Below, piece by piece: positions 1-8,060 of a stretch of DNA of 64,000 nt. Numbering within the stretch: the first letter of the stretch is position 1; every line of letters begins with the position of its first letter. Origin of the DNA: Lachnoclostridium sp. UBA5890 (GTDB taxonomy: Bacteria > Bacillota > Clostridia > Lachnospirales > Lachnospiraceae). The position numbers and the translations under genes were made by a program. The stretch lies in NCBI GenBank assembly GCA_002431395.1, contig DJEU01000007.1, positions 42,546 through 106,545 on the forward strand. Reading direction: 5' to 3'. The notes below the pieces were generated by a model. That model was given only the letters and a program-made list of their open reading frames with translations, had not been told where the DNA came from and did no database searches.

Positions 1-30
1 AAGAGTGCGTGTCTCGTTGTGTGGCTGGCA

Positions 31-128
31 GGTCACTTGGCGACTAAAAGGCAACACAAAAGAAGGAAAAACAAGAAAAATGTTGCCTTTAAAGGTCACT
101 TGGCGGTTGAAAGGCAACAAAAAAGAAG
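31..128. repeat. GGCAAC-type direct and inverted repeat
   Basis: Two copies of a unit beginning GGTCACTTGGCG and ending AAAGGCAACA plus an A/G-rich tail lie at about 31-66 and 94-128. AAAGGCAACA (47-56) is matched by its reverse complement TGTTGCCTTT (81-90). The same GGCAAC...GTTGCC...GGCAAC arrangement recurs at 29711-29771, with the same 32-bp step between the first two blocks. Function unknown; probably a dispersed intergenic repeat. Confidence 0.5.
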
Positions 129-134
129 AGAAAA

Positions 135-329
135 GCGTAACTATTCAGCCTCATCTCCCCCACATTCGCATTTCGAACACTTCGTGTTCTTTTCTCGCCT
201 TTGGCAAGGCTAAAAATGCTCATATGGGGAGGGGAGCCCTATTAGGATCTAAATGTATGAAAATCAAAGTCTCTTACGTACAAGTACGACGATTCATTGA
301 TTTCATACATTGATCCTGAATAGTTACGC
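135..329. repeat. MITE-like palindromic intergenic element
   Basis: A 195-bp block is bounded by perfect 14-bp inverted repeats, GCGTAACTATTCAG (135-148) and CTGAATAGTTACGC (316-329). Inside are nested hairpins: GAACAC/GTGTTC followed by T's (175-193), GCCTT/AAGGC (197-210) and a near-perfect 12-bp pair (255-267 with 297-308). There is no ORF of note. Related half-elements occur at 36487 and 37590. It lies directly upstream of tyrS; no T-box antiterminator consensus was recognised here. Confidence 0.55.
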
Positions 330-355
330 AAAAGCAAGAAAAAAGGAGACCAAAA

Positions 356-1579
356 ATGAAAGTATATGACGAATTGGTTGCCCGCGGATTGATCGCGCAG
401 GTAACAGACGAAGAAGAAATTAAGGAATTGGTAAATAATGGAAAAGCCGTTTTCTACATTGGTTTTGACCCGACGGCAGACAGCCTTCATGTAGGACATT
501 TTATGGCACTTTGCCTGATGAAACGTCTGCAGATGGCAGGCAATAAACCGATTGCCCTGATCGGCGGCGGTACAGCGATGATCGGCGATCCTTCGGGAAG
601 AACCGACATGCGTCAGATGATGACAAAAGAAACGATCCAGCACAATGTTGACTGCTTCAAAAAGCAGATGAGTCGTTTCATCGACTTTTCGGATGGGAAA
701 GCAATGGTAGTAAACAATGCAGACTGGCTGTTGGATCTGAACTACATGGAAGTATTGCGCGACATTGGACCTCATTTTTCTGTCAACCGTATGTTGTCGG
801 CAGAATGCTACAAGCAAAGAATGGAAAAAGGTCTGACATTTTTGGAATTTAACTACATGATCATGCAGAGTTACGACTTCTACGCATTGTTCCAAAAATA
901 CGGCTGCAATATGCAGTTTGGCGGGGATGACCAGTGGAGCAATATGCTCGGAGGAACCGAACTGATTCGCCGTAAATTGGGAAAAAATGCGTATGCGATG
1001 ACCATTAACCTGTTGTTAAACAGTGAAGGAAAGAAAATGGGTAAAACGCAGTCCGGCGCAGTATGGCTGGATCCGGAAAAGACGAGTCCGTTTGACTTCT
1101 ACCAGTACTGGAGAAATGTCAGCGACGACGATGTGCTCAAATGCCTTCGTATGCTTACTTTCCTGCCACTTGAGCAGATTGATGAGATGGACAAATGGGA
1201 AGGAAGCCAGCTCAATCAGGCTAAAGAAATTCTTGCCTTTGAATTGACGAAAATGGTACATGGCGAAGAAGAGGCGACAAAGGCACAGGAAGGTGCAAGA
1301 GCTTTGTTTTCCAGCGGAAATGCAGCACAGATGCCGGAAGTAGAATTAACCGATGCCGACTTTGAAGACGGACAGATTGGAATTCTGAACCTTCTTGTAA
1401 AAGCGGGACTTGCTCCATCCAACGGAGAGGCACGTCGAAATGTGCAGCAGGGCGGTGTGTCCATTGATGGAAACAAAGTGGAAGATGCCCGTGCACAGAT
1501 ATCCAAAGACAGCATCGGAGAGGACGGAATCGTTCTGAAACGAGGCAAAAAGAAATTTATGAAAATTGTAGTTCGCTAA
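356..1579 (+). CDS. tyrS: Tyrosyl-tRNA synthetase
   Basis: Class I aminoacyl-tRNA synthetase that charges tRNA-Tyr in the cytoplasm. The 407-aa length fits the bacterial TyrS family. The HIGH-type motif appears as HVGHF near residues 45-49, and the KMSKS-type loop as KKMGKTQSG near residue 227. The C-terminal 70 residues look like the S4 RNA-binding domain (GGVSIDGNKV). An AAGGAG site precedes the ATG by about 5 nt. It stands alone before an ABC transporter operon and behind a palindromic repeat. No T-box was identified although tyrS genes of Firmicutes often carry one. Function is secure. Confidence 0.96.
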   Translation: MKVYDELVARGLIAQVTDEEEIKELVNNGKAVFYIGFDPTADSLHVGHFMALCLMKRLQMAGNKPIALIGGGTAMIGDPSGRTDMRQMMTKETIQHNVDCFKKQMSRFIDFSDGKAMVVNNADWLLDLNYMEVLRDIGPHFSVNRMLSAECYKQRMEKGLTFLEFNYMIMQSYDFYALFQKYGCNMQFGGDDQWSNMLGGTELIRRKLGKNAYAMTINLLLNSEGKKMGKTQSGAVWLDPEKTSPFDFYQYWRNVSDDDVLKCLRMLTFLPLEQIDEMDKWEGSQLNQAKEILAFELTKMVHGEEEATKAQEGARALFSSGNAAQMPEVELTDADFEDGQIGILNLLVKAGLAPSNGEARRNVQQGGVSIDGNKVEDARAQISKDSIGEDGIVLKRGKKKFMKIVVR

Positions 1580-1603
1580 ATATGGAAGAGAAGGTATTTT
1601 AAT

Positions 1604-3193
1604 ATGCAGAATAAAAAACGAAACCAAGTACCAATGATATTATTTGTCCTTTTGCTTTTTGCGGTGACGGCAGTGAGTCTGTACCAGCCGCAGAAAGTGA
1701 AAGCGGCAGAAAAAGAATTCATCGTCGGATTTGATGCGGAATTTCCGCCATATGGCTATCTTGACGAAAATGGTGAATATGTCGGATTTGACCTTGATCT
1801 TGCTGAGGAAGTTTGTAACCGAAATGGCTGGAAATTGGTAAAACGACCGATTTCTTGGGATTCCAAAGATTCGGAACTGGCTTCCGGAGCAATTTCCTGT
1901 ATCTGGAATGGTTTTACAATGAACGGACGTGAAGACCAGTACACTTGGACGACGCCGTATGTCGATAATTCTCAGGTCGTTATCGTGAAAAAAGGTTCCG
2001 GAATTCAGAAACTTACGGATCTGAAGGGAAAAATACTTGTTGTTCAGGCAGATTCGTCTGCCCTTGCGGCGTTGACCGGCGACGATGCGACAAAAGAGAA
2101 CAAAGGAATCCGCAAATCCTTGAAAGAATTGCAGCAGGTCGCAGACTATAACTCTGCCTTTATGAACCTCGAAAGCGGAATGGTAGACGCGATTGCGATG
2201 GACATTGGGGTGGCTTCCTACCAGCTTTCGGCAAAGAAAGACCAGTTTGAAATGTTAGACGAGCGTTTGTCGTCGGAGGAATATGGTGTCGGATTCAAAA
2301 AAGGAAATACGGAACTCCGCGATACCGTTCAAACGACATTGTTAGGCATGCTTTATGATGGCACATTTGAAAAAATTGCAAAAAAATGGGAATTGACAGA
2401 CAGCATGTGCTTAAGTATGGATGATAAGACATACATTGATGGCGGAAAAGTGCCGGAATTGGATACAAGCAAATTGACAAAGAAAAGCGAGGATACGCAG
2501 GCGGACGATGCGGCGACAGAGAGTGCCGGAACGGTTAAAAAACAGGGAATTGGCCAGATTGTAAAACAGCTGGGACAGGGAATGCTTGCGACCTTGGGAA
2601 TCTTCTTCTTTACCTTGTTATTCTCTATGCCGCTTGGACTTTTGGTCATGGCAGTGCGGATGTCGAAAATCAAACCGCTGCAATGGATCGCCAAGATTTA
2701 TATTTCCATTATGCGAGGTACACCATTGATGCTTCAGCTTTTGGTGGTATTCTTTGCACCATATTATTTGTTTGGCATATCGACATCGTATCAATATCGT
2801 TTTTACGCGGTACTGATCGGATTTTCCCTGAATTATGCGGCTTATTTTGCTGAAATTTACCGCTCGGGGATCCAGAGCATTCCGGCAGGACAGCGCGAAG
2901 CAGCGACCGTAATGGGGTACAGCCGCAGCCAGACTTTTTTCCGCATTCTATTTCCACAGATGGTAAAACGAGTGATGCCGCCGGTTACCAACGAGGTAAT
3001 CACATTGGTAAAGGATACATCACTTGCCTTTGCCCTTGCCTACACGGAAATGTTTACAATGGCAAAACAGATCGCAGCATCACAGGCTTCCTTGATGCCA
3101 TTGTTTGTCGCTGGTGTATTTTATTACATCTTTAACTTTGTAGTGGCGACAGTGATGGAACAGATTGAAAAGAAACTGGATTATTATCGTTAG
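1604..3193 (+). CDS. Amino-acid ABC transporter, fused substrate-binding protein and permease
   Basis: A polar amino-acid uptake component of 529 aa. Residues 1-31 form a signal peptide or signal anchor. Residues about 35-275 are a periplasmic-binding-protein type 3 domain (FIVGFDAEFPPYGY, DLDLAEEV). Residues about 310-529 are a HisM/GlnP-type permease with several membrane helices and the usual EAA-like loop (GQREAATVMGYS). Such fusions are common in Firmicutes. The next gene, 15 bp downstream, encodes the ATPase, so the pair forms a complete importer. Substrate (glutamine, cystine, arginine or another polar amino acid) cannot be fixed from sequence alone. Confidence 0.92.
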   Translation: MQNKKRNQVPMILFVLLLFAVTAVSLYQPQKVKAAEKEFIVGFDAEFPPYGYLDENGEYVGFDLDLAEEVCNRNGWKLVKRPISWDSKDSELASGAISCIWNGFTMNGREDQYTWTTPYVDNSQVVIVKKGSGIQKLTDLKGKILVVQADSSALAALTGDDATKENKGIRKSLKELQQVADYNSAFMNLESGMVDAIAMDIGVASYQLSAKKDQFEMLDERLSSEEYGVGFKKGNTELRDTVQTTLLGMLYDGTFEKIAKKWELTDSMCLSMDDKTYIDGGKVPELDTSKLTKKSEDTQADDAATESAGTVKKQGIGQIVKQLGQGMLATLGIFFFTLLFSMPLGLLVMAVRMSKIKPLQWIAKIYISIMRGTPLMLQLLVVFFAPYYLFGISTSYQYRFYAVLIGFSLNYAAYFAEIYRSGIQSIPAGQREAATVMGYSRSQTFFRILFPQMVKRVMPPVTNEVITLVKDTSLAFALAYTEMFTMAKQIAASQASLMPLFVAGVFYYIFNFVVATVMEQIEKKLDYYR

Positions 3194-3208
3194 TGAGGAG
3201 GCAGTGAC

Positions 3209-3967
3209 ATGGCGAAAGAAACGTGTATATTAGAAATGAAACAAATCAGCAAAAGCTTCGAAGGAAAAGAAGTGCTGAAAGATATCAGTTTAAAAGTGAA
3301 TGAGGGAGAGGTAGTCTCAATCATTGGGCCATCGGGTTCCGGAAAATCGACATTGCTGCGTTGCGCAACATTTTTGGAGCAGATTGACGGCGGCGATGTT
3401 ACATATAGTGGGAAAACCGTTGTGAAAGATGGTGTTTATCCGGGGAAAAAGGAACTTTGGGAAGCCGGTCAGCAATTTGGACTTGTGTTCCAGAATTTCA
3501 ACCTGTTTCCACATTTTTCCGTAATAAAAAATATTACCGATGCCCCGATCCACAATCAAAAGAGAAAGAAAGAAGAAGTGTTTGCAGAGGCACGTGAGCT
3601 TTTGAAAAAAGTAGGATTGAAAGAAAAAGAAGACGCTTATCCATGTGAGTTATCTGGTGGACAGAATCAGCGAGTGGCAATTGCAAGAGCGCTTGCCATG
3701 CATCCGAAAATGCTTTTCTTCGATGAGCCGACATCGGCATTGGATCCGGAAATTACAGCGGAAATCCTCCGGGTGATGAAAGAACTGGCGGCAGAAAAAA
3801 TGACGATGGTGATCGTTACGCATGAGATTCAATTTGCCAAAGCGGTTTCGGACCGCGTCATCTTTATGGATGGCGGTGTGGTGGTCGAAGAGGGAACGCC
3901 GGAACAAGTTATTGATTGTCCGGAAAACGATCGCACACGAAGCTTTTTACAAAAATTACAAGTATAG
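3209..3967 (+). CDS. Amino-acid ABC transporter ATP-binding protein
   Basis: The 252-aa ATPase partner of the upstream fused permease, GlnQ/HisP type. Walker A GPSGSGKST is near residue 41, signature LSGGQNQR near 149, Walker B MLFFDEPTSALDPE near 170, and the H-loop in IVTHE near 209. The signature has N where QQ is usual (LSGGQQQR), a mild variant. GAGGAGGCAGTGAC precedes the ATG. A hairpin terminator follows 12 bp after the stop. Confidence 0.95.
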   Translation: MAKETCILEMKQISKSFEGKEVLKDISLKVNEGEVVSIIGPSGSGKSTLLRCATFLEQIDGGDVTYSGKTVVKDGVYPGKKELWEAGQQFGLVFQNFNLFPHFSVIKNITDAPIHNQKRKKEEVFAEARELLKKVGLKEKEDAYPCELSGGQNQRVAIARALAMHPKMLFFDEPTSALDPEITAEILRVMKELAAEKMTMVIVTHEIQFAKAVSDRVIFMDGGVVVEEGTPEQVIDCPENDRTRSFLQKLQV

Positions 3968-3978
3968 AAAAATGCAAA

Positions 3979-4006
3979 AGAGGCTGCTTATGGGCGGTCT
4001 CTTTTT
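3979..4006 (+). terminator. Rho-independent terminator after the ABC transporter
   Basis: AGAGGCTGC and GCGGTCTCT pair (two G-U wobbles) around a short loop and run into TTTTT. It closes the transporter operon just before the next promoter. Confidence 0.7.
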
Positions 4007-4013
4007 AATATGT

Positions 4014-4042
4014 TTGACACAATAGACAATAAATGGTAAAAT
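4014..4042 (+). promoter_or_regulatory. Sigma-A type promoter for the LRR protein gene
   Basis: TTGACA (4014-4019), 17-bp spacer, TAAAAT (4037-4042). The downstream ATG is at 4097, preceded by AGGAGG. Confidence 0.7.
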
Positions 4043-4096
4043 GTAAGAAAACTTTGCTACGCGTATTGCGCGATAGGGAATGAACAGGAGGAAAAA

Positions 4097-6382
4097 ATGA
4101 ATCGAAAAAACAATAGGAAGTGGATGGCAGGAGCACTTTTGCTGACAGCAGGGTTGTGCGTTGTGCCTGGGAAAACGGTTTCGGCCAGAATGGAAGTAAA
4201 TTCGTACGGGGAGTTGACGGTGTGCACGGATTCGCCGGTAGTAACGATCCGCAGCAATATTTCTTCCATTGGAAATGATGCGTTTGGAAATCAGAAAATC
4301 ACACGTTTTTCGACGCAGGGAAATGCGTATTATACGACGATCAACGGATCACTTTGCAGTAAAGACGGGACGATCCTGGTAAAATGTCCGAATCAGAAGA
4401 GTGGTTCCTTTACAGTTCCTTCTTCGGTAAAGAAAATTTACGCCAATGCCTTTTATGGATGTAAAAAATTGACGTCGGTCACGATTCCGAGTTCTGTGGA
4501 GTATATCGGAAGCAATGCATTTGCAGATTGTACAAATCTTCAGACCGTTCGATTGGAGGCAAGAGTGGATACGCTGCGTGAAGGGATCTTCGATGGATGC
4601 GTGTCATTGAGTTCGATCCGCATTCCGGGAACGGTGAAACAGATTGACCGCGATGCCTTCCGGCGTTGTAAATCGCTTACGAAAATAACGATTCCGGAGT
4701 CTGTCGAGAGCATGGGATATCGTGTGTTTTATGCCTGCGAACGTCTTGAAAGTGTGAGCTTGTCATCCAAAATGGATGCCATCCCGTATCAGGCATTTTA
4801 CAAATGTTTTAAATTAAAAAAAGTAGATGGAATGAGTAAAATCCGGTCGATTGACAGTTCTGCATTTTATGGATGTGAGCGGTTGGAAGATATTACGCTT
4901 CCGGCGAGCTTGGAGAGGATATCCAGTTATGCATTTTCGGGCTGCCGCCGGCTGGGAAAAGTTGTCATTCCAAAAAATACAGAAAAAATTGAACATTATG
5001 CCTTTGAAGAAGCAGCCTCTTCGTTTGAGGTAAAGGCTGGAAATCCGTCTTACACCGCACGCGGGGGATTGCTTTTGGATGAGACAGAAACAAGTCTGAT
5101 CCAGGCACCGGTGAAGGGAAAAGGTGTCGTTCATATTCCGGACACCGTGAAAAAGATCTCTTATGGTGCGCTGACCGGAACAGAATATCGTGCAATTTTT
5201 CTCCCGGCATCGGTGACGACAGTCGACCGCGGCTGGTTTGAAGGATGTAAATATCTAGAAACGATTATTCTGCCGGAACAGACAGAGGCAATCGTGGGCG
5301 GAAGTTATTACCGTGAGCAATTAAAGCGTCTCAAACAGATACGGATCAGTGATAAAAACAAGAATTTCCGCTGCCAGCAAGGTGTCATTTATACGAAAGA
5401 CGGAAGAGAAATGGTCTTTTTCCCATCCGGAAAACGTGGAAGTCTGAAACTGCCAAGCACCTGTAAATATATCCGTGGCCGCCTTGATTACAATCGTTTG
5501 AGCAAGATTACGGTTTCGGATTCAAATAAGTATTTTAAGGAAATCGACGGCGTCCTTTACAATGTGGCGGGCACGAGTGTGCGTGCGTTCCCGCTTGCCA
5601 AGACCAGTTATAAGATTCCGGCAAAATGCAAAAGCATCGGTTTTTTAAAGAGTCAAAAAGCGGATCTGAGATGCCGTAAAATAACAGTGGCTTCGAAAAA
5701 TAAAAAATATTACGCGAAAAATGGTGTGTTATTTGACCGGACAACCGATGAACTTTTGTATTATCCACCAGCGAAAAAAGGCGCTTACACGGTACCGAAA
5801 AGCACGACAAAGATTGCGGGAGATGCCTTTAAAGAGGCAAAATACCTGACCAAACTTACGATTACGAAAAATGTGCAGCGAGGTTATGGCACAAAATACC
5901 GTTTTGCCGGCTGCGACCGACTGAAAACCGTGGAAGTAAAAGCCGGAAAATTGAATTACATCCGTATGAATTTTGATGAATGCAGCAGTATTCGCAAACT
6001 GGTATTTCCTTCCAATATTATGATGACGGATCTTCGCTGGCTCCCGGCCGGAGTAACGATTTACGGATGGGAAAATACGGGCGCAAGAGACACTGCCAAA
6101 GCATATGACGGAAAATTTGTCAGCCGCGGAACCATACCGGCGGTTGTTGCCGGACCACGAGTACGTAAGATCGTAGAACGTTATGAGCTTTCCTGGAAAC
6201 GATCCACGGACGCGAGCGGCTACCAGATTTATACCGGCGATGAAACATTGAAAAACATCAAAGGCGCATCAACAACCAAATGTTATGTCAAAAATGTAGA
6301 CGACTACGGCGAAATCTATATTCGTGCATATCGCCTCGTACATGGGAAAAAAGTGTACGGAAAAGCGCGGAGATTGAACTGA
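4097..6382 (+). CDS. BspA-like leucine-rich-repeat surface protein
   Basis: A secreted 761-aa protein. The N-terminal ~31 residues are a signal peptide (basic start, hydrophobic ALLLTAGLCVV). Residues ~55-330 hold a run of LRR_5 (BspA/TpLRR) units of the form 'AFYGCKKLTSVTIPSSVEYIG', and further, more degenerate units run to ~660. The last ~70 residues look like an Fn3-like fold (SWKRSTDASGYQIYTG ... YIRAYRLVHGKKVYG), typical of clostridial surface proteins. No LPXTG motif or transmembrane tail was seen, so it is probably secreted or held non-covalently. Likely role: adhesion or matrix binding, by family only. Own promoter at 4014; monocistronic. Confidence 0.88.
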   Translation: MNRKNNRKWMAGALLLTAGLCVVPGKTVSARMEVNSYGELTVCTDSPVVTIRSNISSIGNDAFGNQKITRFSTQGNAYYTTINGSLCSKDGTILVKCPNQKSGSFTVPSSVKKIYANAFYGCKKLTSVTIPSSVEYIGSNAFADCTNLQTVRLEARVDTLREGIFDGCVSLSSIRIPGTVKQIDRDAFRRCKSLTKITIPESVESMGYRVFYACERLESVSLSSKMDAIPYQAFYKCFKLKKVDGMSKIRSIDSSAFYGCERLEDITLPASLERISSYAFSGCRRLGKVVIPKNTEKIEHYAFEEAASSFEVKAGNPSYTARGGLLLDETETSLIQAPVKGKGVVHIPDTVKKISYGALTGTEYRAIFLPASVTTVDRGWFEGCKYLETIILPEQTEAIVGGSYYREQLKRLKQIRISDKNKNFRCQQGVIYTKDGREMVFFPSGKRGSLKLPSTCKYIRGRLDYNRLSKITVSDSNKYFKEIDGVLYNVAGTSVRAFPLAKTSYKIPAKCKSIGFLKSQKADLRCRKITVASKNKKYYAKNGVLFDRTTDELLYYPPAKKGAYTVPKSTTKIAGDAFKEAKYLTKLTITKNVQRGYGTKYRFAGCDRLKTVEVKAGKLNYIRMNFDECSSIRKLVFPSNIMMTDLRWLPAGVTIYGWENTGARDTAKAYDGKFVSRGTIPAVVAGPRVRKIVERYELSWKRSTDASGYQIYTGDETLKNIKGASTTKCYVKNVDDYGEIYIRAYRLVHGKKVYGKARRLN

Positions 6383-6405
6383 TGCCACAAATAAGCTGAA
6401 AGAAG

Positions 6406-6464
6406 AAAAATCACTTGCATTTGAGAGTGTACTATGCTATACTGTCAAAAAGCAAGTGATTTTT
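6406..6464 (+). promoter_or_regulatory. Promoter nested in a 13-bp inverted repeat
   Basis: Perfect arms AAAAATCACTTGC (6406-6418) and GCAAGTGATTTTT (6452-6464) can terminate transcription in either direction. Across the left arm and the loop lies TTGCAT (6415-6420), a 17-bp spacer and TATACT (6438-6443) with an extended TG upstream. It is probably both the terminator for the LRR gene and the promoter for the Rpn gene. Confidence 0.65.
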
Positions 6465-6615
6465 AGTCTAGTATAAAATAAGTAAAAGAGTCGAATAAGT
6501 TGGTATATCATTCTTGCTTTAAATTCCAGAGAAACAATTACAAAGCGGGAGTGAAATGGATTAGGGAAGGTTATTTCATTACAAAACTCCTGTCAGACAC
6601 AGAAGGGAGATTTGA

Positions 6616-7569
6616 ATGAAGAAGAAAACAAAAATCAAAAAGAAAACACAGCCAGTGGTGATACGAAATTACAGGGATACTTTATTCCGTATGTTGTACC
6701 GGAATAAAAAAAGACTGCTTTCTCTATTCAATGCGGTCAATGGGACGCATTATGACAATCCGGACGACTTGACCATCACTACTTTGGATGGTGTATTATA
6801 TCTCGGGATGAAAAACGATGTATCCTGTATCATCGATATGATGATGCAGTTGTATGAACATCAATCCACAGTCAATCCCAATATGCCACTGCGCAACTTA
6901 TTTTATGTGTCGGATCTGCTGCAGAAATACATTTATGAAGAGGGGCTGGATATCTACTCCCGCAAACAGATTAAAATTCCGACACCGAAGTTTGTGGTAT
7001 TTTACAATGGAGATGAGGAACAGCCGGAGAGGAAAGAAATTCGCTTGTCGAAAGCTTTTTCTGCCAATACCGGCGAAACTAACATGGAATTGGTTGTGCT
7101 TCAGATCAATATCAACAAAGGTCAGAATGAAGAATTGAAGGCAGCCTGCAAAACCCTGCAGGAATACGCGGAGTTTACGGAAAGAGCGCGTGAACATAGA
7201 AAAGAAATGGAACTGGAGGATGCGATACGGACAACGATAGACGAATGCATCCGGGATGGAATCTTGAAAGATTTTTTGTTGAAGAACAAGGCGGAGGTGT
7301 ATCATATGTGCTTGTATGAATTTGATGTGGAACTGCATGAGAGAGTGCTTCGGGAAGAAGAAAGAGAGGAAGGACGAATTGAAGGCAGGCGCGAGGGAAT
7401 TCGAGAAGGGCGCTTGGTGGGACAACGCGAGGGTCAGCGTGAGGGAATGCAAAACGGTAAGAAAATTGCCAAGCAGGTTTTTAAAGCTTTCATGATTGGG
7501 AAAGAACCGGAAGTCATTGCAAAAGAATTAAATATTCCACTTGAAGAAGTAAAAGATTTGGTGGAATAA
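6616..7569 (+). CDS. Rpn-family PD-(D/E)XK nuclease (transposase-like)
   Basis: A 317-aa protein of the Rpn/'PD-(D/E)XK nuclease family transposase' group. The N-terminal RNYRDTLFRMLYRNK and the block KNDVSCIIDMMMQLYEHQS with NPNMPLR are hallmarks. These proteins are related to RpnA recombination-promoting nucleases. The C-terminal part is low complexity: EGRIEGRREGIREGRLVGQ-type repeats (residues ~255-280), then a short helical tail ending in a helix-turn-helix-like EELNIPLEEV pattern. Family members are abundant and scattered in Lachnospiraceae genomes; activity here is unproven. Start chosen at ATG 6616 with AGAAGGGAG upstream. Confidence 0.85.
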   Translation: MKKKTKIKKKTQPVVIRNYRDTLFRMLYRNKKRLLSLFNAVNGTHYDNPDDLTITTLDGVLYLGMKNDVSCIIDMMMQLYEHQSTVNPNMPLRNLFYVSDLLQKYIYEEGLDIYSRKQIKIPTPKFVVFYNGDEEQPERKEIRLSKAFSANTGETNMELVVLQININKGQNEELKAACKTLQEYAEFTERAREHRKEMELEDAIRTTIDECIRDGILKDFLLKNKAEVYHMCLYEFDVELHERVLREEEREEGRIEGRREGIREGRLVGQREGQREGMQNGKKIAKQVFKAFMIGKEPEVIAKELNIPLEEVKDLVE

Positions 7570-7579
7570 TAATTTTTAC

Positions 7580-7632
7580 TTGACCTGTCGTAGTAATCAT
7601 GCTATACTCTAACTACGTCAGACGTACTACGA
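7580..7632 (+). promoter_or_regulatory. padR promoter with palindromic operator
   Basis: TTGACC (7580-7585), 17-bp spacer, TATACT (7603-7608) with a TG extension. Just downstream is the perfect palindrome TACGTCAGACGTA (7614-7626), and TCGTAGTA (7589-7596) is mirrored by TACTACGA (7625-7632). The position at the expected transcription start suggests autorepression by the PadR protein; this is inference. Confidence 0.6.
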
Positions 7633-7706
7633 TAGACGTAGCAACGACAAGCGTAATAATCTGCCACTCCGGCAAATACCGAAAAAGCACGAAAGGAGGC
7701 GGGATT

Positions 7707-8060
7707 TTGATCAGCAGCGATGTGATTCGGGGATATAATGATACGATCATTTTATATCTGCTCCAGCAAAATCCTTCGTATGGATATGAAATTTCGAAGA
7801 AAATCCGAATGATTTCTGAGGAAAAATATATCATTAAAGAGACGACATTGTACTCGGCATTTACAAGGATGGAAAAAAATGGGTACCTTGAATCGTTTTC
7901 CGGCAATGAGACAGGAGGTAAGCGGCGCACGTATTATCGTGTCACCGAAGAAGGAAAATTATATTATGAAGAAAAGTGCAAAGAGTGGGAAGTGACGAAA
8001 GAGGTCGTGGATAAGTTTATTATGAAAGAAAGGATGAGCCAAGAGGATGGAAGCAATTAG
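7707..8060 (+). CDS. PadR-family transcriptional regulator
   Basis: A winged-helix regulator of ~117 aa. The fold is seen in ISSDVIRGYNDTIILYLL, PSYGYEISKKI, the recognition helix KETTLYSAFTRMEKNGYLE and the beta-wing KRRTYYRVTEEGK. I start at TTG 7707 because AAAGGAGG lies 7 nt before it; the longer reading from 7599 has no ribosome site and would begin inside the promoter and operator. The 3' end overlaps the next gene by 14 nt, implying translational coupling. PadR proteins with HAAS/DUF1700 partners typically repress their own operon. Confidence 0.92.
   Translation: MISSDVIRGYNDTIILYLLQQNPSYGYEISKKIRMISEEKYIIKETTLYSAFTRMEKNGYLESFSGNETGGKRRTYYRVTEEGKLYYEEKCKEWEVTKEVVDKFIMKERMSQEDGSN

Noticed and set aside
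31..128. CRISPR array
   Set aside because: Only two or three repeat copies with unequal spacing and no cas genes anywhere in the window.
1..355. Possible T-box leader for tyrS
   Set aside because: No specifier-loop or antiterminator consensus (TGG followed by ACCGCG) could be found; the region is occupied by palindromic repeats.
242..895. Minus-strand ORF over tyrS
   Set aside because: Antisense shadow of a confidently identified gene, composition unlike a protein.
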